56,496 bases of DNA from Shewanella algidipiscicola (lineage in GTDB: Bacteria > Pseudomonadota > Gammaproteobacteria > Enterobacterales > Shewanellaceae). The translations under genes and the position numbers were made by a program. Under the pieces are notes generated by a model, which was not told where the DNA came from, ran no database searches, and saw nothing but the letters and a program-made list of their open reading frames with translations. The stretch covers positions 1 through 56,496 of the forward strand of contig NZ_QPQT01000022.1 of the NCBI RefSeq assembly GCF_003605125.1, written 5' to 3'. This document shows, in pieces, positions 16,644 to 25,980 of the stretch (position 1 is the first letter of the stretch; the number at the start of each line of letters is the position of its first letter).

Positions 16644-18617
16644 ATGGGTACACAACCTACAGCTATCGCCCTGTTAATTGGCGGTTTATTAAGTTTTTCT
16701 GCGTTTTCAGTGACAGCGCAAAATGCCACCTCTGCGCAAATCAATATCGACGATGCTATTACCGTTATCGGTCGTAATGTCAGTACCCCTCTCAATATTG
16801 CTGCTAACGTCAATGTGATTGATGCCGCCGCGATTGAGATGAGTGGCGCAACGAGTTTAACCGAAGTGTTACGCGGTCAAAGCGGTATACAGATTTCCGA
16901 TTCAAACACCGGAGCCGTATTTGCTCTGCGGGGCTTTAGTGCTAGCCAAGCGGCGAGTAATACCTTAATTTTGATTGATGGACGTCGACTAAACAATATC
17001 GATATCGCCGCTCCAAGCATTAGCGCCATTGCCCTTAATCAAGTTGAGCGTATCGAGATCATGTCTGGGAGTGCGGGCGTGCTATATGGCGATCAGGCGG
17101 TGGGTGGTGTGATTAACATCATCACCAAAGCGCCACAGGGCAGTGGTGGCAGCGTGCAGTTGTCAGGGGGCAGTTTTGATACCTATGAAGGTAACGTTGA
17201 TGTGTCAGGGGCGATAAACGCTAATTGGCGTTTTTATGGTGCGGCCAGTTATAACCAAGGGGATAACTATCGTGACCATAACGCGAATGAAACCTCATCG
17301 TTATTAGGGCGCTTGCAGTATCAAGACGACGTGCAGCACTTTTTTGCCGAAAGCAGTTATTACGACAACCGTCGAGAATTGGCAGGCGCATTAACCCTCG
17401 AGCAGATTGAACAAGACCCACGTCAATCAGATGCCAGCGCACCAGGTGCCTATGACAGTTATCTGCATGAAATGACCACGGCGCTGCGGTCGGGTTATCA
17501 GCGCCAACTCAACCAGCAATGGGAGCTTGGGGCGGATATCAATTATGCCGACACCTTAATCACTGGCCTTAATAGCTGGGGAAGCGACCGCCGTGATACG
17601 CGCTCACTGCTGGAATTTAACCCTAAGGCGACTGCTAACTTTACTACTGAAAACGGCCCGTTAACCCTAGTGACCGGGCTCGATTTAAGCCGCGGTGAGT
17701 CGGTGTTTAGCAGTGGCCGTGAAAACGTGCAAAAGCAGGCCAGTGCCTATGTGCAAGCCACAGTGCCACTGACTCAAAGTGTGAGTTACATTGTGGGTGG
17801 TCGTTATGCTGAGGTGACCGACGATCTGCGCGATCCCAGCGCCTATGCTAGCGGCATTGAGCTGGATCAGGATGCCCATGCGTTTGAACTTGGGATTAAC
17901 TATCGCCCCACGGACGCTCAGCGTTTTTACCTGCGTGCCGACGATAATTTCCGCTTTGCCAAGGTTGATGAGCAAGCTTATACCCCGCCTAATGTGAAGG
18001 GGCTTAAGCCGCAAACTGGCCGCTCTTATGAAGCGGGGTGGGACTGGACGCTAGCGCAGCAAACACTGCGAGTGAGTGCCTATCGCCTCGATCTAGAAGA
18101 TGAAATTGTGTTCGACCCTAGCGCCGACACTCCAACTGGCGGCAGTTTCCCTGGTGCTAACGTGAACGCCGATGCATCACGTCGTTATGGCGTCAGTTTA
18201 GATTGGGATTGGCAAGTCATGCAGCAGGTACTGCTGGGGCTAGAATATAACTACATTGATGCCGAATTTACCGATGGCGTTAATGATGGTAAGTCACTTT
18301 CTTGGGTGGCGAAGCATTCGGGTCGTGGCTATATCAGTTACGATATCAGTGAACATGTGCAACTGTTTGTTGAAGGTCTGTATACGGGGGAGCGCTTTAT
18401 CGAGGGCGACAACGCCAATGTTGATCCTAAGCTAGCGGATTACCTGCTCACCAATGTCGCGCTTAACTATACTCGCGGCGCATGGTTAGCCAGCTTGCGA
18501 GTCGATAACCTGCTTGATGAAGAGTATGTTAGCGCAGGTTATTACAGTGCATGGGGCAACGGTTATTACTCTGGGACTGGCCGCGCGCTGCGTTTAACCG
18601 CGAGCTACCGCTTTTAA
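16644..18617 (+). CDS. btuB: TonB-dependent cobalamin receptor (BtuB-type)
   Basis: A 657-residue outer-membrane receptor expected to import vitamin B12 with energy from TonB. Visible features are a signal peptide (about 1-25, ending VTAQ), a TonB-box-like segment DAITVIGRN, the plug domain (about 45-165, with NTLILIDGRRLNN and YGDQAVGGVINIITK), a 22-strand barrel region rich in aromatic strands, and the terminal barrel signature ending SYRF. AGGAG precedes the ATG. The substrate is assigned mainly from the cobalamin riboswitch upstream. No btuCDF transporter genes follow; the gene ends with its own terminator. A cobinamide or other corrinoid receptor is possible. Confidence 0.88.
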   Translation: MGTQPTAIALLIGGLLSFSAFSVTAQNATSAQINIDDAITVIGRNVSTPLNIAANVNVIDAAAIEMSGATSLTEVLRGQSGIQISDSNTGAVFALRGFSASQAASNTLILIDGRRLNNIDIAAPSISAIALNQVERIEIMSGSAGVLYGDQAVGGVINIITKAPQGSGGSVQLSGGSFDTYEGNVDVSGAINANWRFYGAASYNQGDNYRDHNANETSSLLGRLQYQDDVQHFFAESSYYDNRRELAGALTLEQIEQDPRQSDASAPGAYDSYLHEMTTALRSGYQRQLNQQWELGADINYADTLITGLNSWGSDRRDTRSLLEFNPKATANFTTENGPLTLVTGLDLSRGESVFSSGRENVQKQASAYVQATVPLTQSVSYIVGGRYAEVTDDLRDPSAYASGIELDQDAHAFELGINYRPTDAQRFYLRADDNFRFAKVDEQAYTPPNVKGLKPQTGRSYEAGWDWTLAQQTLRVSAYRLDLEDEIVFDPSADTPTGGSFPGANVNADASRRYGVSLDWDWQVMQQVLLGLEYNYIDAEFTDGVNDGKSLSWVAKHSGRGYISYDISEHVQLFVEGLYTGERFIEGDNANVDPKLADYLLTNVALNYTRGAWLASLRVDNLLDEEYVSAGYYSAWGNGYYSGTGRALRLTASYRF

Positions 18618-18656
18618 GCGGTAATGCGTGCACGCCAAGTGACTTAAAGTAAGATA

Positions 18657-18687
18657 AAGCCAGTCAGATTTACTGATTGGCTTTTTT
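18657..18687 (+). terminator. Terminator of btuB
   Basis: AAGCCAGTCA and TGATTGGCTT pair (one G-T pair) around a short loop, followed by TTTTT. Confidence 0.85.
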
Positions 18688-18833
18688 ATGGCTGCAATTT
18701 TATCGTAAGCACATGTTATTGCTGGTATTACTAGTGAGGCCCAGGCTTAACAACTCCTTTAATTGATTAAGCCAGACTTAATCATTACAGGTTAGTCTTG
18801 TGAGTGGCAAAGCGATAAACAAGGAGTTAAAAG

Positions 18834-19445
18834 ATGAAATTAAAATGGTTACTCTTGGGCATCGCCATCGTGTTGCTGGCTTGGCTACTGCCTCAAAAGG
18901 GCGAGACGTTAGCAGCATTACCGCAGCATGGGCGTATTTTGGCCTTTGGCGACAGCCTTACCCAAGGCGTAGGCGCCAGTGCCGGAGCCGATTATCCCAG
19001 TGTTCTGGCTAACTTAACCGGCCTTGAGGTGGTTAATGCGGGTATTTCTGGCGAAACCAGCGGCGAAGGGGCGCAGCGATTTGCACAGGTGTTAGATGCC
19101 ACCCAACCTCATTTAGTGTTATTGCTGGAGGGCGGCAACGATTTTTTACGTAATATGAGTGAGCAGCAAGTTGAGCGAAATTTAGCGCAGATGATTGAGC
19201 AGGCGCAGCAGCGTGATATTGCCATTGTTTTAATTGCTGTGCCTCAAAAAGGGATTTGGCTGACACCTGCTAGTCTCTATAAGCGTTTAAGCGAGCAATA
19301 TGGCTTACTGCTTATTGAAGATAAGTTAGCTGAATTACTTAAATCGAGCGAACTTAAATCCGATGCGATTCATCTCAATAATGCCGGTTATCGTCAGTTG
19401 GCTGAGCATCTGCATCAACGTTTACAGCAGGCGGGGGCTATTTGA
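18834..19445 (+). CDS. SGNH/GDSL esterase, TesA-like
   Basis: A 203-residue SGNH hydrolase that should cleave ester or thioester bonds (arylesterase, lysophospholipase or thioesterase I type). The four family blocks are present: FGDSLTQG with the nucleophile serine, NAGISGETS, EGGNDFLRN, and the C-terminal DAIHLN with the Asp-His pair. An N-terminal hydrophobic segment (about 3-18, LKWLLLGIAIVLLAWLL) is either an uncleaved anchor or a signal peptide, placing the enzyme in the periplasm or on the inner membrane. AAGGAG lies seven bases before the ATG. The preceding btuB has its own terminator, so this is a separate transcript. Confidence 0.9.
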   Translation: MKLKWLLLGIAIVLLAWLLPQKGETLAALPQHGRILAFGDSLTQGVGASAGADYPSVLANLTGLEVVNAGISGETSGEGAQRFAQVLDATQPHLVLLLEGGNDFLRNMSEQQVERNLAQMIEQAQQRDIAIVLIAVPQKGIWLTPASLYKRLSEQYGLLLIEDKLAELLKSSELKSDAIHLNNAGYRQLAEHLHQRLQQAGAI

Positions 19446-19862
19446 GCGGATGATGTTGAGATTGTAAGTCGTCAATTTTGCTTATTGCTCATTATGATTT
19501 CATCTCAAATTTATCATGAGTTTTACTCATAAAAGCTATTTATCGCTATATAGGGAGTCTCTTACATGTCAATACCCTGCAATTAAAGGGATAAAAAGCC
19601 ATTTAAAATGCCTTTTTTGTTTTCGATTCGAGATGATTCAATGTGTTAAGCTGTAACGCTTGTTAGTGGTTTGTAATATCGTGGCGCTATTCCGCGCGGC
19701 ATAATAGGGTTTTATGGCTAACGTACTCAGCATTATCGATTTATTTGCGATAAAGTAGCGTTTTGTGGCAAATCGACTTGACCGCAGCGGGCGTTTTATG
19801 GGTAAATTCGACGGTAATAATTGGCGATTTGCCACAACGATTAATCAGGTTAATAACTTCTC
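19446..19862. other. Gene-free stretch with long inverted repeat
   Basis: No gene was seen in these 417 bases. A weak terminator-like hairpin (AAAGCCATTT / AAATGCCTTTTTT) lies at about 19597-19620 and would end the esterase transcript. A 13-base inverted repeat lies just before the HDOD gene (listed separately). Confidence 0.5.
19763..19837. repeat. 13-base perfect inverted repeat before the HDOD gene
   Basis: TTGTGGCAAATCG (19763-19775) and CGATTTGCCACAA (19825-19837) are exact complements separated by 49 bases. The right arm ends 25 bases before the ATG at 19863, so folding of the leader could affect translation, or the arms could be paired protein-binding sites. Confidence 0.8.
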
Positions 19863-20591
19863 ATGACAGATCTTGAGCATCAAGTATTCACTCAAGTACG
19901 TGCGATTATCGGCAATGAAGAGCAGGTCATTGGTCGCCGTGGTATTCTTATCCCGTTAAAAAAAGCCATTATTGCCGATGGCGATATTCGTAATGTCATT
20001 GATATTGTCTCCTCCGATCCAGCATTAGCGGCTCACATGCTGTACCGCAGCAATGCGGCCGCTGCCCCTTGTGCAGCTGCTATTAAAAACCGCTCTCTCA
20101 AAGATGCTTTGGTTCGTTTAGGCCAAATTAACATTTATCGTTACGCATTTTCTTTCTATCTCAAAGAGCGACTGGATGAGCTACCTCAGCTGTATAAAAA
20201 GTTGGTGACCGGTTACTGGACACTCACCGAAAGCATAGCTGTAGAATCGGTCGACAGTTTACACCAAATGGAGGGGGTGAATATTGACCCTGATGAAGTG
20301 CAAACCTTGGCGCTGTTTAGTGTGTTTGGCGAAATTGTCGCCTTAACTGCCTTTGCCTATTTAAACGCTGAATCGGAACAGTCTCTACCCCTGTCCATCA
20401 TTAAATCGATCATTGATAACCATAAACAGACCCTCACCCTCGATGCTTTTGAGGCGCTCGACTTAGATGAGGAATTACGTCAAGAGTTTATGATTGCGCA
20501 TAACTTACGTCAGACACGTAATACTGACTCACCTGGTCTGATTTTACGCCGAGTATTAGCGATGCGTAATCAGCTGCTTAAACCGCTTTAA
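19863..20591 (+). CDS. HDOD domain protein
   Basis: A 242-residue protein built around one HDOD domain, a relative of the HD phosphohydrolases usually found in signalling proteins of bacteria. Recognisable parts are LKKAIIADGDIRNVIDIVSS then DPALAAHMLYRSN (about 28-63), and SLKDALVRLG (about 76-85). The metal-binding His-Asp pair of true HD enzymes is not apparent, as is normal for HDOD, so a protein-binding or regulatory role is more likely than catalysis. It has no partner domain such as a response-regulator receiver or EAL. The gene is monocistronic, with a leader carrying a long inverted repeat and a strong terminator after it. Confidence 0.82.
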   Translation: MTDLEHQVFTQVRAIIGNEEQVIGRRGILIPLKKAIIADGDIRNVIDIVSSDPALAAHMLYRSNAAAAPCAAAIKNRSLKDALVRLGQINIYRYAFSFYLKERLDELPQLYKKLVTGYWTLTESIAVESVDSLHQMEGVNIDPDEVQTLALFSVFGEIVALTAFAYLNAESEQSLPLSIIKSIIDNHKQTLTLDAFEALDLDEELRQEFMIAHNLRQTRNTDSPGLILRRVLAMRNQLLKPL

Positions 20592-20619
20592 CCCCGATGC
20601 GCGCAGCGCAAGTAAGCCT

Positions 20620-20658
20620 AAAACCTGTTTTGAGTGTGATAACAAAACAGGTTTTGCT
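20620..20658. terminator. Bidirectional terminator between HDOD gene and metR
   Basis: AAAACCTGTTTT (20620-20631) and AAAACAGGTTTT (20644-20655) form a perfect 12-base stem with A- and T-rich ends, suited to both converging genes. Confidence 0.85.
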
Positions 20659-20700
20659 GTTTATCTAAATGAGTATTCTCTCTGCTCTATTTTCTCAGCG

Positions 20701-21606
20701 TTAATTGAGAATATCCTGTTTCGCCATGCCCTCGCTTGCCACTAACTGCAACCAGTGTTGCGCCACTCGAGTTTTGCTACTGCTGCGGCGATAGGCCCCA
20801 AATAGCGGGCGTTTTAAGCCGTCTCGGCCTAATGGTAACGCACTAAGTGACAAGCCATGGGCTTGGTTAATCGACCATGTGGGGAGGGCGGAGACGCCAT
20901 CTTTACAGGCGATGCGTTGCAGTAGCGTGGAGGTGAGATCGCATCGAATTTGTTTAGCGATAGGCACGCCCGCCGGCTCCATAAAGTGGCGATAAATGTC
21001 TAAACGTTCGGGCGGCACAGGGTAGGTGAGCAAGGTTTGCTTGGCTAAATGAGCTGGGCTGACAAAAGGCTGCGTTGCTAGGGGATGATCGGCGGCGCAA
21101 ATTAGTTTTACTTCAAAATCAAATAGGTGCTGATAGGTAATATCATGATCTGGAATAGGGTCTGACGTCAGTACCACATCTAATTGCCCCTGCTTGAGTG
21201 CCGTTAGCGAATCAAATAGATGCCGGCTCGATAGCTCTAAATTACTGTGGGGAAAGCTGGCATTAAACTCAGTGATAACCGGCATTAACCAGCGAAAACA
21301 ACTGTGACATTCAATCCCGACAAACAGATCGGTATTGTCACTATTGAGGCCATTTTTAAGATCAAGCTCGGTCTCTGTCACCTTAGGCAATATCTCTTCG
21401 GCTAGATGCAGTAGCCGCACACCTTCTTGAGTAAACGACAGCGGCTTGCTCTTACGGATAAAGATGGCTGAGTTGATCCGAGTTTCCAGCTCTTTGATTT
21501 GATGGGATAAAGCCGATTGGGTGACAAAGCGTTTCTCTGCAGCCCCTGCAAGACTGCCACTTTCCTTGAGTGCAACTAATGTGCGTAAATGCCTAAGCTC
21601 TATCAT
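20701..21606 (-). CDS. metR: LysR-family regulator MetR
   Basis: A 301-residue LysR-type activator. The N-terminal helix-turn-helix (MIELRHLRTLVALKESGSLA, then AAEKRFVTQSALSHQIKELE) and the effector domain with GIECHSCFRWLMPVI agree with MetR, which activates metE and related genes with homocysteine as co-effector. The length is normal. It is divergent from metE across 195 bases, the same arrangement as in E. coli. MetR-type half-sites and MetJ boxes lie in the shared spacer, so autoregulation is likely. Confidence 0.93.
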   Translation of the reverse strand: MIELRHLRTLVALKESGSLAGAAEKRFVTQSALSHQIKELETRINSAIFIRKSKPLSFTQEGVRLLHLAEEILPKVTETELDLKNGLNSDNTDLFVGIECHSCFRWLMPVITEFNASFPHSNLELSSRHLFDSLTALKQGQLDVVLTSDPIPDHDITYQHLFDFEVKLICAADHPLATQPFVSPAHLAKQTLLTYPVPPERLDIYRHFMEPAGVPIAKQIRCDLTSTLLQRIACKDGVSALPTWSINQAHGLSLSALPLGRDGLKRPLFGAYRRSSSKTRVAQHWLQLVASEGMAKQDILN

Positions 21607-21618
21607 TTTTACCTCAGA

Positions 21619-21653
21619 TGAATCTTGCTCATGTTGGGGTTGAAATCAATTCC
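21619..21653. promoter_or_regulatory. Candidate MetR-binding sites
   Basis: Two matches with one mismatch each to the MetR consensus TGAA-N5-TTCA: TGAATCTTGCTCA at 21619-21631 and TGAAATCAATTCC at 21641-21653. They lie just upstream of the metR start, in the metR-metE spacer. Confidence 0.5.
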
Positions 21654-21680
21654 ATTGCGAACCAACAGACTAACACAATA

Positions 21681-21704
21681 AACTTCTAGACGTCCAGACG
21701 CCTG
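21681..21704. promoter_or_regulatory. Tandem MetJ boxes (Met operator)
   Basis: AGACGTCC (21689-21696) and AGACGCCT (21697-21704) are adjacent eight-base units, close to the MetJ consensus AGACGTCT; a weaker third unit, AAACTTCT, precedes them (21681-21688). Such tandem units bind MetJ with S-adenosylmethionine, which would repress metE and possibly metR. Confidence 0.75.
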
Positions 21705-21801
21705 TTTCGTTGTGGCGTATTTATTATTAATCAAGCTTGAGCTGTGATGTCAGTGCAGGGGGCATCATTCATTGGCTTATCTCATTTAGAAGGGTATCAG
21801 T

Positions 21802-24081
21802 ATGCAAACTATCAATATCGCGTCATTAGGTTTTCCTCGAATTGGGCGTCAGCGTGAACTTAAATTTGCGTTAGAGCAATATTGGCGCCAAGAGATCACG
21901 CCAGCGGCGCTACATGAGGTGGCCAGCACTTTACGGCAAACTCATTGGCAGTGGCAGGCCGATGCGGGGGTGAGTTTGTTGCCAGTAGGTGACTTTGCCT
22001 ACTACGATCAGGTGCTTACCTTAAGCGCCACCATTAATGCTATTCCAGCTCGCCATCGTGATGGTGACAAGGTGGATTTAGATACCCTATTTAGAGTGGC
22101 ACGAGGGCGCGCCCCAACAGGTGCGGCCAGCAGCGCCTCGCAAATGAAAAAGTATTTCAATAGTAATTATCACTATATCGTGCCCGAGCTGAGTCAAAAT
22201 CAAACCTTCAGTATTGCCTATGAACAGTTGTTTGATGAGGTGGAGCAGGCCAAAGCCTTGGGTCATCAGGTGAAACCTGTGTTGCTTGGACCACTGTCTT
22301 ACCTCTACTTGGCAAAATGCGAGGGGCAAGCATTTGATAAGTTGAGTTTGTTACCCCAATTGATTGAGGTTTATCAGGCGATCCTTGCTCGCTTTAAAGC
22401 CCAAGGGGTGACCTGGGTGCAACTTGATGAACCTATCTTAGCGTTAGAGTTAACGCCTGAGTGGCAAGCGCTCTTTGCCGCAACCTATGCCTCATTGAGC
22501 CGCGCGCAGGTTAAGCTGTTACTGGCCAGTTATTATGGCTCGGTGGCACATCACCATGAGCTCATTGCGAATTTAGCAGTGGCGGGTATTCATCTGGATT
22601 TAGTCAGTGCACCGGAGCAGTTGTCGTTGTTTGCGAGCAGTTTACAGCCCGAGCAAATATTGAGCCTAGGGGTGATTAACGGTCGGAATGTCTGGGCGGC
22701 TGAGTTAGATAAGATTGCCGCGGATATTGCCCCTGTAGTGGCCGATTTAGGCAAGCAGATCTGGTTAGCGCCGTCTTGCTCGTTACTGCATAGTCCGGTG
22801 GATCTTGATGTGGAAACCGAGCTCGATACAGCGCTGCGTCAGCAGCTCAGTTTTGCCAAACAAAAACTCAATGAGCTTAGCCAGTTGCGTACCCTATTAA
22901 TCGAGCCAGACTCAGAGGCTGCCCGGGCCACCGCCGAGCGCTGCCGCGCGCGCCGCGAGGCTAGGCAGCAGGCGGCTAATTTGCAGGTGAATGAGCGCGT
23001 CGCTGGGTTAACCACTGGCGATTTTGAGCGTCAAAGCGGCTTTGCCCAGCGGCAAGTATTACAACAGCAGCGCCTGCGCTTGCCTTTACTGCCGACCACG
23101 ACCATAGGCTCATTCCCACAAACCCCTGCCATACGAGGACTGCGCAGTCGTTGGCGTAAAGGTGAGTTGACCGAAGCGGCATATATTGCCCAGTTGCAAG
23201 GTGTTACTCGCGACACCATACAGAGGCAGTTAAAACTGGGTATCGATGTGTTGGTTCATGGTGAAGCCGAACGTAACGACATGGTGGAATACTTTGGTGA
23301 ACAGTTAGATGGCGTTGGTTTTACCCAATTTGGTTGGGTGCAAAGTTACGGCTCACGTTGTGTTAAACCACCCTTGATTTATGGTGATGTCTCACGGCCT
23401 AAGCCGATGACATTAGACTGGGCCACCTATGCCCAATCGCTGACTGACAACCCCGTCAAAGGGATGCTGACTGGCCCAGTAACCATCTTACATTGGTCAT
23501 TTGCCCGCGAAGATATTAGCCGCGAGGTGATCGCAAACCAACTGGCCTTGGCCATCCGTGATGAAGTAGTTGATCTGCAAAACGCGGGGATTAAGATTAT
23601 CCAGATCGATGAACCGGCATTTCGCGAAGGGTTGCCGCTGAAACAATCACAGTGGCAAACCTACTTAGATTGGGCGGTAAACGCCTTTAAACTCAGCGCC
23701 GCCGGCGTTAAGGATGACACCCAGATCCACACCCATATGTGTTACAGCGAGTTTAATGCCACCATCGCATCGATTGCCGCCATGGACGCCGATGTGATCA
23801 CCATTGAAACTTCGCGCTCAAATATGGAGTTGCTCAATGCCTTCGAAGATTTCGACTATCCCAACGAGATAGGCCCAGGCGTGTATGATATTCATAGCCC
23901 AAATATCCCCAGCGTCGAGCAGATGGTTGCGCTTATCGACAAGGCGGCGACTAAAATTCCTGTTCGCCAATTGTGGGTTAATCCAGATTGTGGGCTCAAG
24001 ACGCGCACTTGGGATGAAGTTGAACCTGCGCTGCAAAATATGGTGACGGCCACGCAGGAGCTAAGACGCAGACTTGGCTGA
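21802..24081 (+). CDS. metE: Cobalamin-independent methionine synthase MetE
   Basis: A 759-residue zinc enzyme that transfers the methyl group of 5-methyltetrahydropteroyl-triglutamate to homocysteine. Both barrels are intact: the N-terminal half starts NIASLGFPRIGRQRELKFAL, and the C-terminal half starts at TTIGSFPQT (about 433). Zinc ligands are visible as HMCYSEFN (His and Cys about 644-646), the Glu in ITIETSRSNM (about 667), and the Cys in NPDCGLKTR (about 729). The length matches E. coli MetE (753). Control by MetR and MetJ sites upstream is likely. It lets the cell make methionine without B12, complementing the riboswitch-controlled B12 receptor 3 kb away. Confidence 0.97.
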   Translation: MQTINIASLGFPRIGRQRELKFALEQYWRQEITPAALHEVASTLRQTHWQWQADAGVSLLPVGDFAYYDQVLTLSATINAIPARHRDGDKVDLDTLFRVARGRAPTGAASSASQMKKYFNSNYHYIVPELSQNQTFSIAYEQLFDEVEQAKALGHQVKPVLLGPLSYLYLAKCEGQAFDKLSLLPQLIEVYQAILARFKAQGVTWVQLDEPILALELTPEWQALFAATYASLSRAQVKLLLASYYGSVAHHHELIANLAVAGIHLDLVSAPEQLSLFASSLQPEQILSLGVINGRNVWAAELDKIAADIAPVVADLGKQIWLAPSCSLLHSPVDLDVETELDTALRQQLSFAKQKLNELSQLRTLLIEPDSEAARATAERCRARREARQQAANLQVNERVAGLTTGDFERQSGFAQRQVLQQQRLRLPLLPTTTIGSFPQTPAIRGLRSRWRKGELTEAAYIAQLQGVTRDTIQRQLKLGIDVLVHGEAERNDMVEYFGEQLDGVGFTQFGWVQSYGSRCVKPPLIYGDVSRPKPMTLDWATYAQSLTDNPVKGMLTGPVTILHWSFAREDISREVIANQLALAIRDEVVDLQNAGIKIIQIDEPAFREGLPLKQSQWQTYLDWAVNAFKLSAAGVKDDTQIHTHMCYSEFNATIASIAAMDADVITIETSRSNMELLNAFEDFDYPNEIGPGVYDIHSPNIPSVEQMVALIDKAATKIPVRQLWVNPDCGLKTRTWDEVEPALQNMVTATQELRRRLG

Positions 24082-24125
24082 TTGATGCGTTGAGCGAACC
24101 CGCCCAAGATGGCAGTGATCCTTTA

Positions 24126-24158
24126 AAGCCGATGGCGCTATGTGCGCCATCGGCTTCT
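24126..24158 (+). terminator. Terminator of metE
   Basis: GCCGATGGCGC (24128-24138) and GCGCCATCGGC (24144-24154) form a perfect 11-base stem with loop TATGT, followed by TTCTT; it is bracketed by AA and TT. Confidence 0.8.
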
Positions 24159-24259
24159 TAACCTTGGGCAGCGGCGCATCTGCCGCTTAGTATGATGAAT
24201 ACCATCAAAAGCAAGCCGTTCATCTCGCCGAGACAGCCTGATAGGTAACACCTGTGTCG

Positions 24260-25816
24260 TTAGCTGTCATTTATGGGCGCTATCCCGGCGTAGTTGATGC
24301 CCGATAGCAGCGCCATCTCTCTATGCCATGTGGCTAAGTCATTAGGGTTAAAATCACTTAGATGATGATGACCACAGGCGCGTGCCATCACCTGCATCAG
24401 CTCGGTTGAGGCGGCAAGAAAGTTGGCCAGTTGCCGCGCCGAGGTGTCGATATTCAGTCGCTGGCGTAGAGAGGCATCTTGGGTGGCGATACCTGCTGGG
24501 CAGTTATTGGTATTACAAATTCGCGCGGCCACACAGCCAATGGATTGCATCGCGCTGTTTGCGATGGCGACGCCGTCTGCGCCCAAGGCCATGGCTTTAA
24601 CAAAGTCCATCGGTAATCGCAGACCGCCAGTGATAATCAAGGTGACGCGCCCGCTAGCGCCCTGGCTGTCTAAATAGCGACGCGCCCGAGCAAGTGCTGG
24701 GATGGTCGGAACACTGATGTGGTCACGGAATATTTGCGGCGCCGCGCCTGTGCCACCACCGCGGCCATCTAAGATGATATAGTCGGCGCTGGCGTCGAGG
24801 GCAAACTGAATATCTTGCTCGATATGGTTGGCGCTCAGTTTAAAGCCGATAGGCACGCCACCACTGAGCTCACGTACGCGATCGGCAAAACGTTTGAAGT
24901 CGCTAACCGTGCGCAGGTCGTGAAAAGTCGGTGGCGAGATGGCGTCTTCACCGGCTTTTATCCCTCGCACTTCGGCAATCTTTCCCTGATTTTTGATGCC
25001 GGGTAAGTGTCCGCCAGTCCCCGTTTTAGCGCCTTGACCCCCTTTAAAATGAAATGCCTGAATCGAGTGTAATAGCGCCTCTTTATAACCAAATTTGGCG
25101 CTGGCGAGCTCATAAAAATAACGTGAATTGGCCGCTTGCTCGGCAGGTAACATGCCCCCTTCACCAGAGCAGATACCTGTTCCTGCAAGTTCTGCACCTT
25201 TGGCTAAGGCGATTTTCGCCTCTTCAGATAGGGCGCCGAAACTCATATCAGAGACCAATAAGGGGATGCTCAGTTGCAGCGGCTTACGCGCCTCGGGCCC
25301 GATGATAAGCTCGGTGTGCACCTCTTCATCTTCAAATAGCGGTTTTGTTGCCATCTGCGCGGTCATAATTTGGATAGCGTCCCACTGGGGCAACTGTTGG
25401 CGCGGCACGCCCATGGCGACTATAGGGCCGTGATGCCCAAGTATGCTTAGCCCTTCTCTGGCTAGCTGGTGGATGAGGGCGACGCTGGGCTCTTCTGCTG
25501 TGGCGATGGCGATTGGCATCTCATCCTTGCGCCGCGCCGCGGAGATGCCAGGGCCTTCTGTGCCGACTTGCTCTTGGGTAAATTGCTTATGGCTGCCGTC
25601 GCAAAAAGGGGCATTACCTGTGTGCTTGCAGGCGCACAGGTAGGCGTCGCCATCTTGTTTTGCCGTAAATGCTTTGGGCTCAAAGCCGCTACCCTGATGA
25701 GAACCATCGCAAAATGGTTGATTGTTAGAGCGGCCACAGGCACAAAAAAAGTATTCTTTGCCTTGCGCTAATTTGACTTTCTTGGGTTTGTTGTCGGCAA
25801 TAATAGGCTTGTCCAT
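24260..25816 (-). CDS. Glutamate-synthase-type FMN protein with two CDGSH domains
   Basis: A 518-residue fusion. Residues 1-80 carry two mitoNEET-like CDGSH [2Fe-2S] motifs (Cys25, Cys27, Cys36, His40; Cys61, Cys63, Cys72, His76). The rest is the FMN-binding glutamate synthase barrel: LLVSDMSFGALSEEAK, GTGICSGEGGML, KGGQGAKTGTGGHLPG, ADYIILDGRGGGTGAAP, and a [3Fe-4S]-type cysteine set in CVAARICNTNNCPAGIATQ. The N-terminal glutaminase domain of normal GltB is absent, so ammonia-dependent or wholly different chemistry is likely. It is divergent from the dodecin gene. Probably a cytoplasmic flavin/iron-sulfur oxidoreductase; substrate unknown. Confidence 0.87.
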   Translation of the reverse strand: MDKPIIADNKPKKVKLAQGKEYFFCACGRSNNQPFCDGSHQGSGFEPKAFTAKQDGDAYLCACKHTGNAPFCDGSHKQFTQEQVGTEGPGISAARRKDEMPIAIATAEEPSVALIHQLAREGLSILGHHGPIVAMGVPRQQLPQWDAIQIMTAQMATKPLFEDEEVHTELIIGPEARKPLQLSIPLLVSDMSFGALSEEAKIALAKGAELAGTGICSGEGGMLPAEQAANSRYFYELASAKFGYKEALLHSIQAFHFKGGQGAKTGTGGHLPGIKNQGKIAEVRGIKAGEDAISPPTFHDLRTVSDFKRFADRVRELSGGVPIGFKLSANHIEQDIQFALDASADYIILDGRGGGTGAAPQIFRDHISVPTIPALARARRYLDSQGASGRVTLIITGGLRLPMDFVKAMALGADGVAIANSAMQSIGCVAARICNTNNCPAGIATQDASLRQRLNIDTSARQLANFLAASTELMQVMARACGHHHLSDFNPNDLATWHREMALLSGINYAGIAPINDS

Positions 25817-25980
25817 TCGAGCTCCTATGCAGATGAACTGTGGCGATGATTTATGGCGCTTACATTGCCTTCAGTCTAGGAGATTTTTGCCATTAATGCC
25901 GATAGTCGGCTTTTCACGGGCAGAGGTAAAAAAGCTTTCTATACTCAAAGTAGACGACCAACTAACTTGGGAGAATCATT

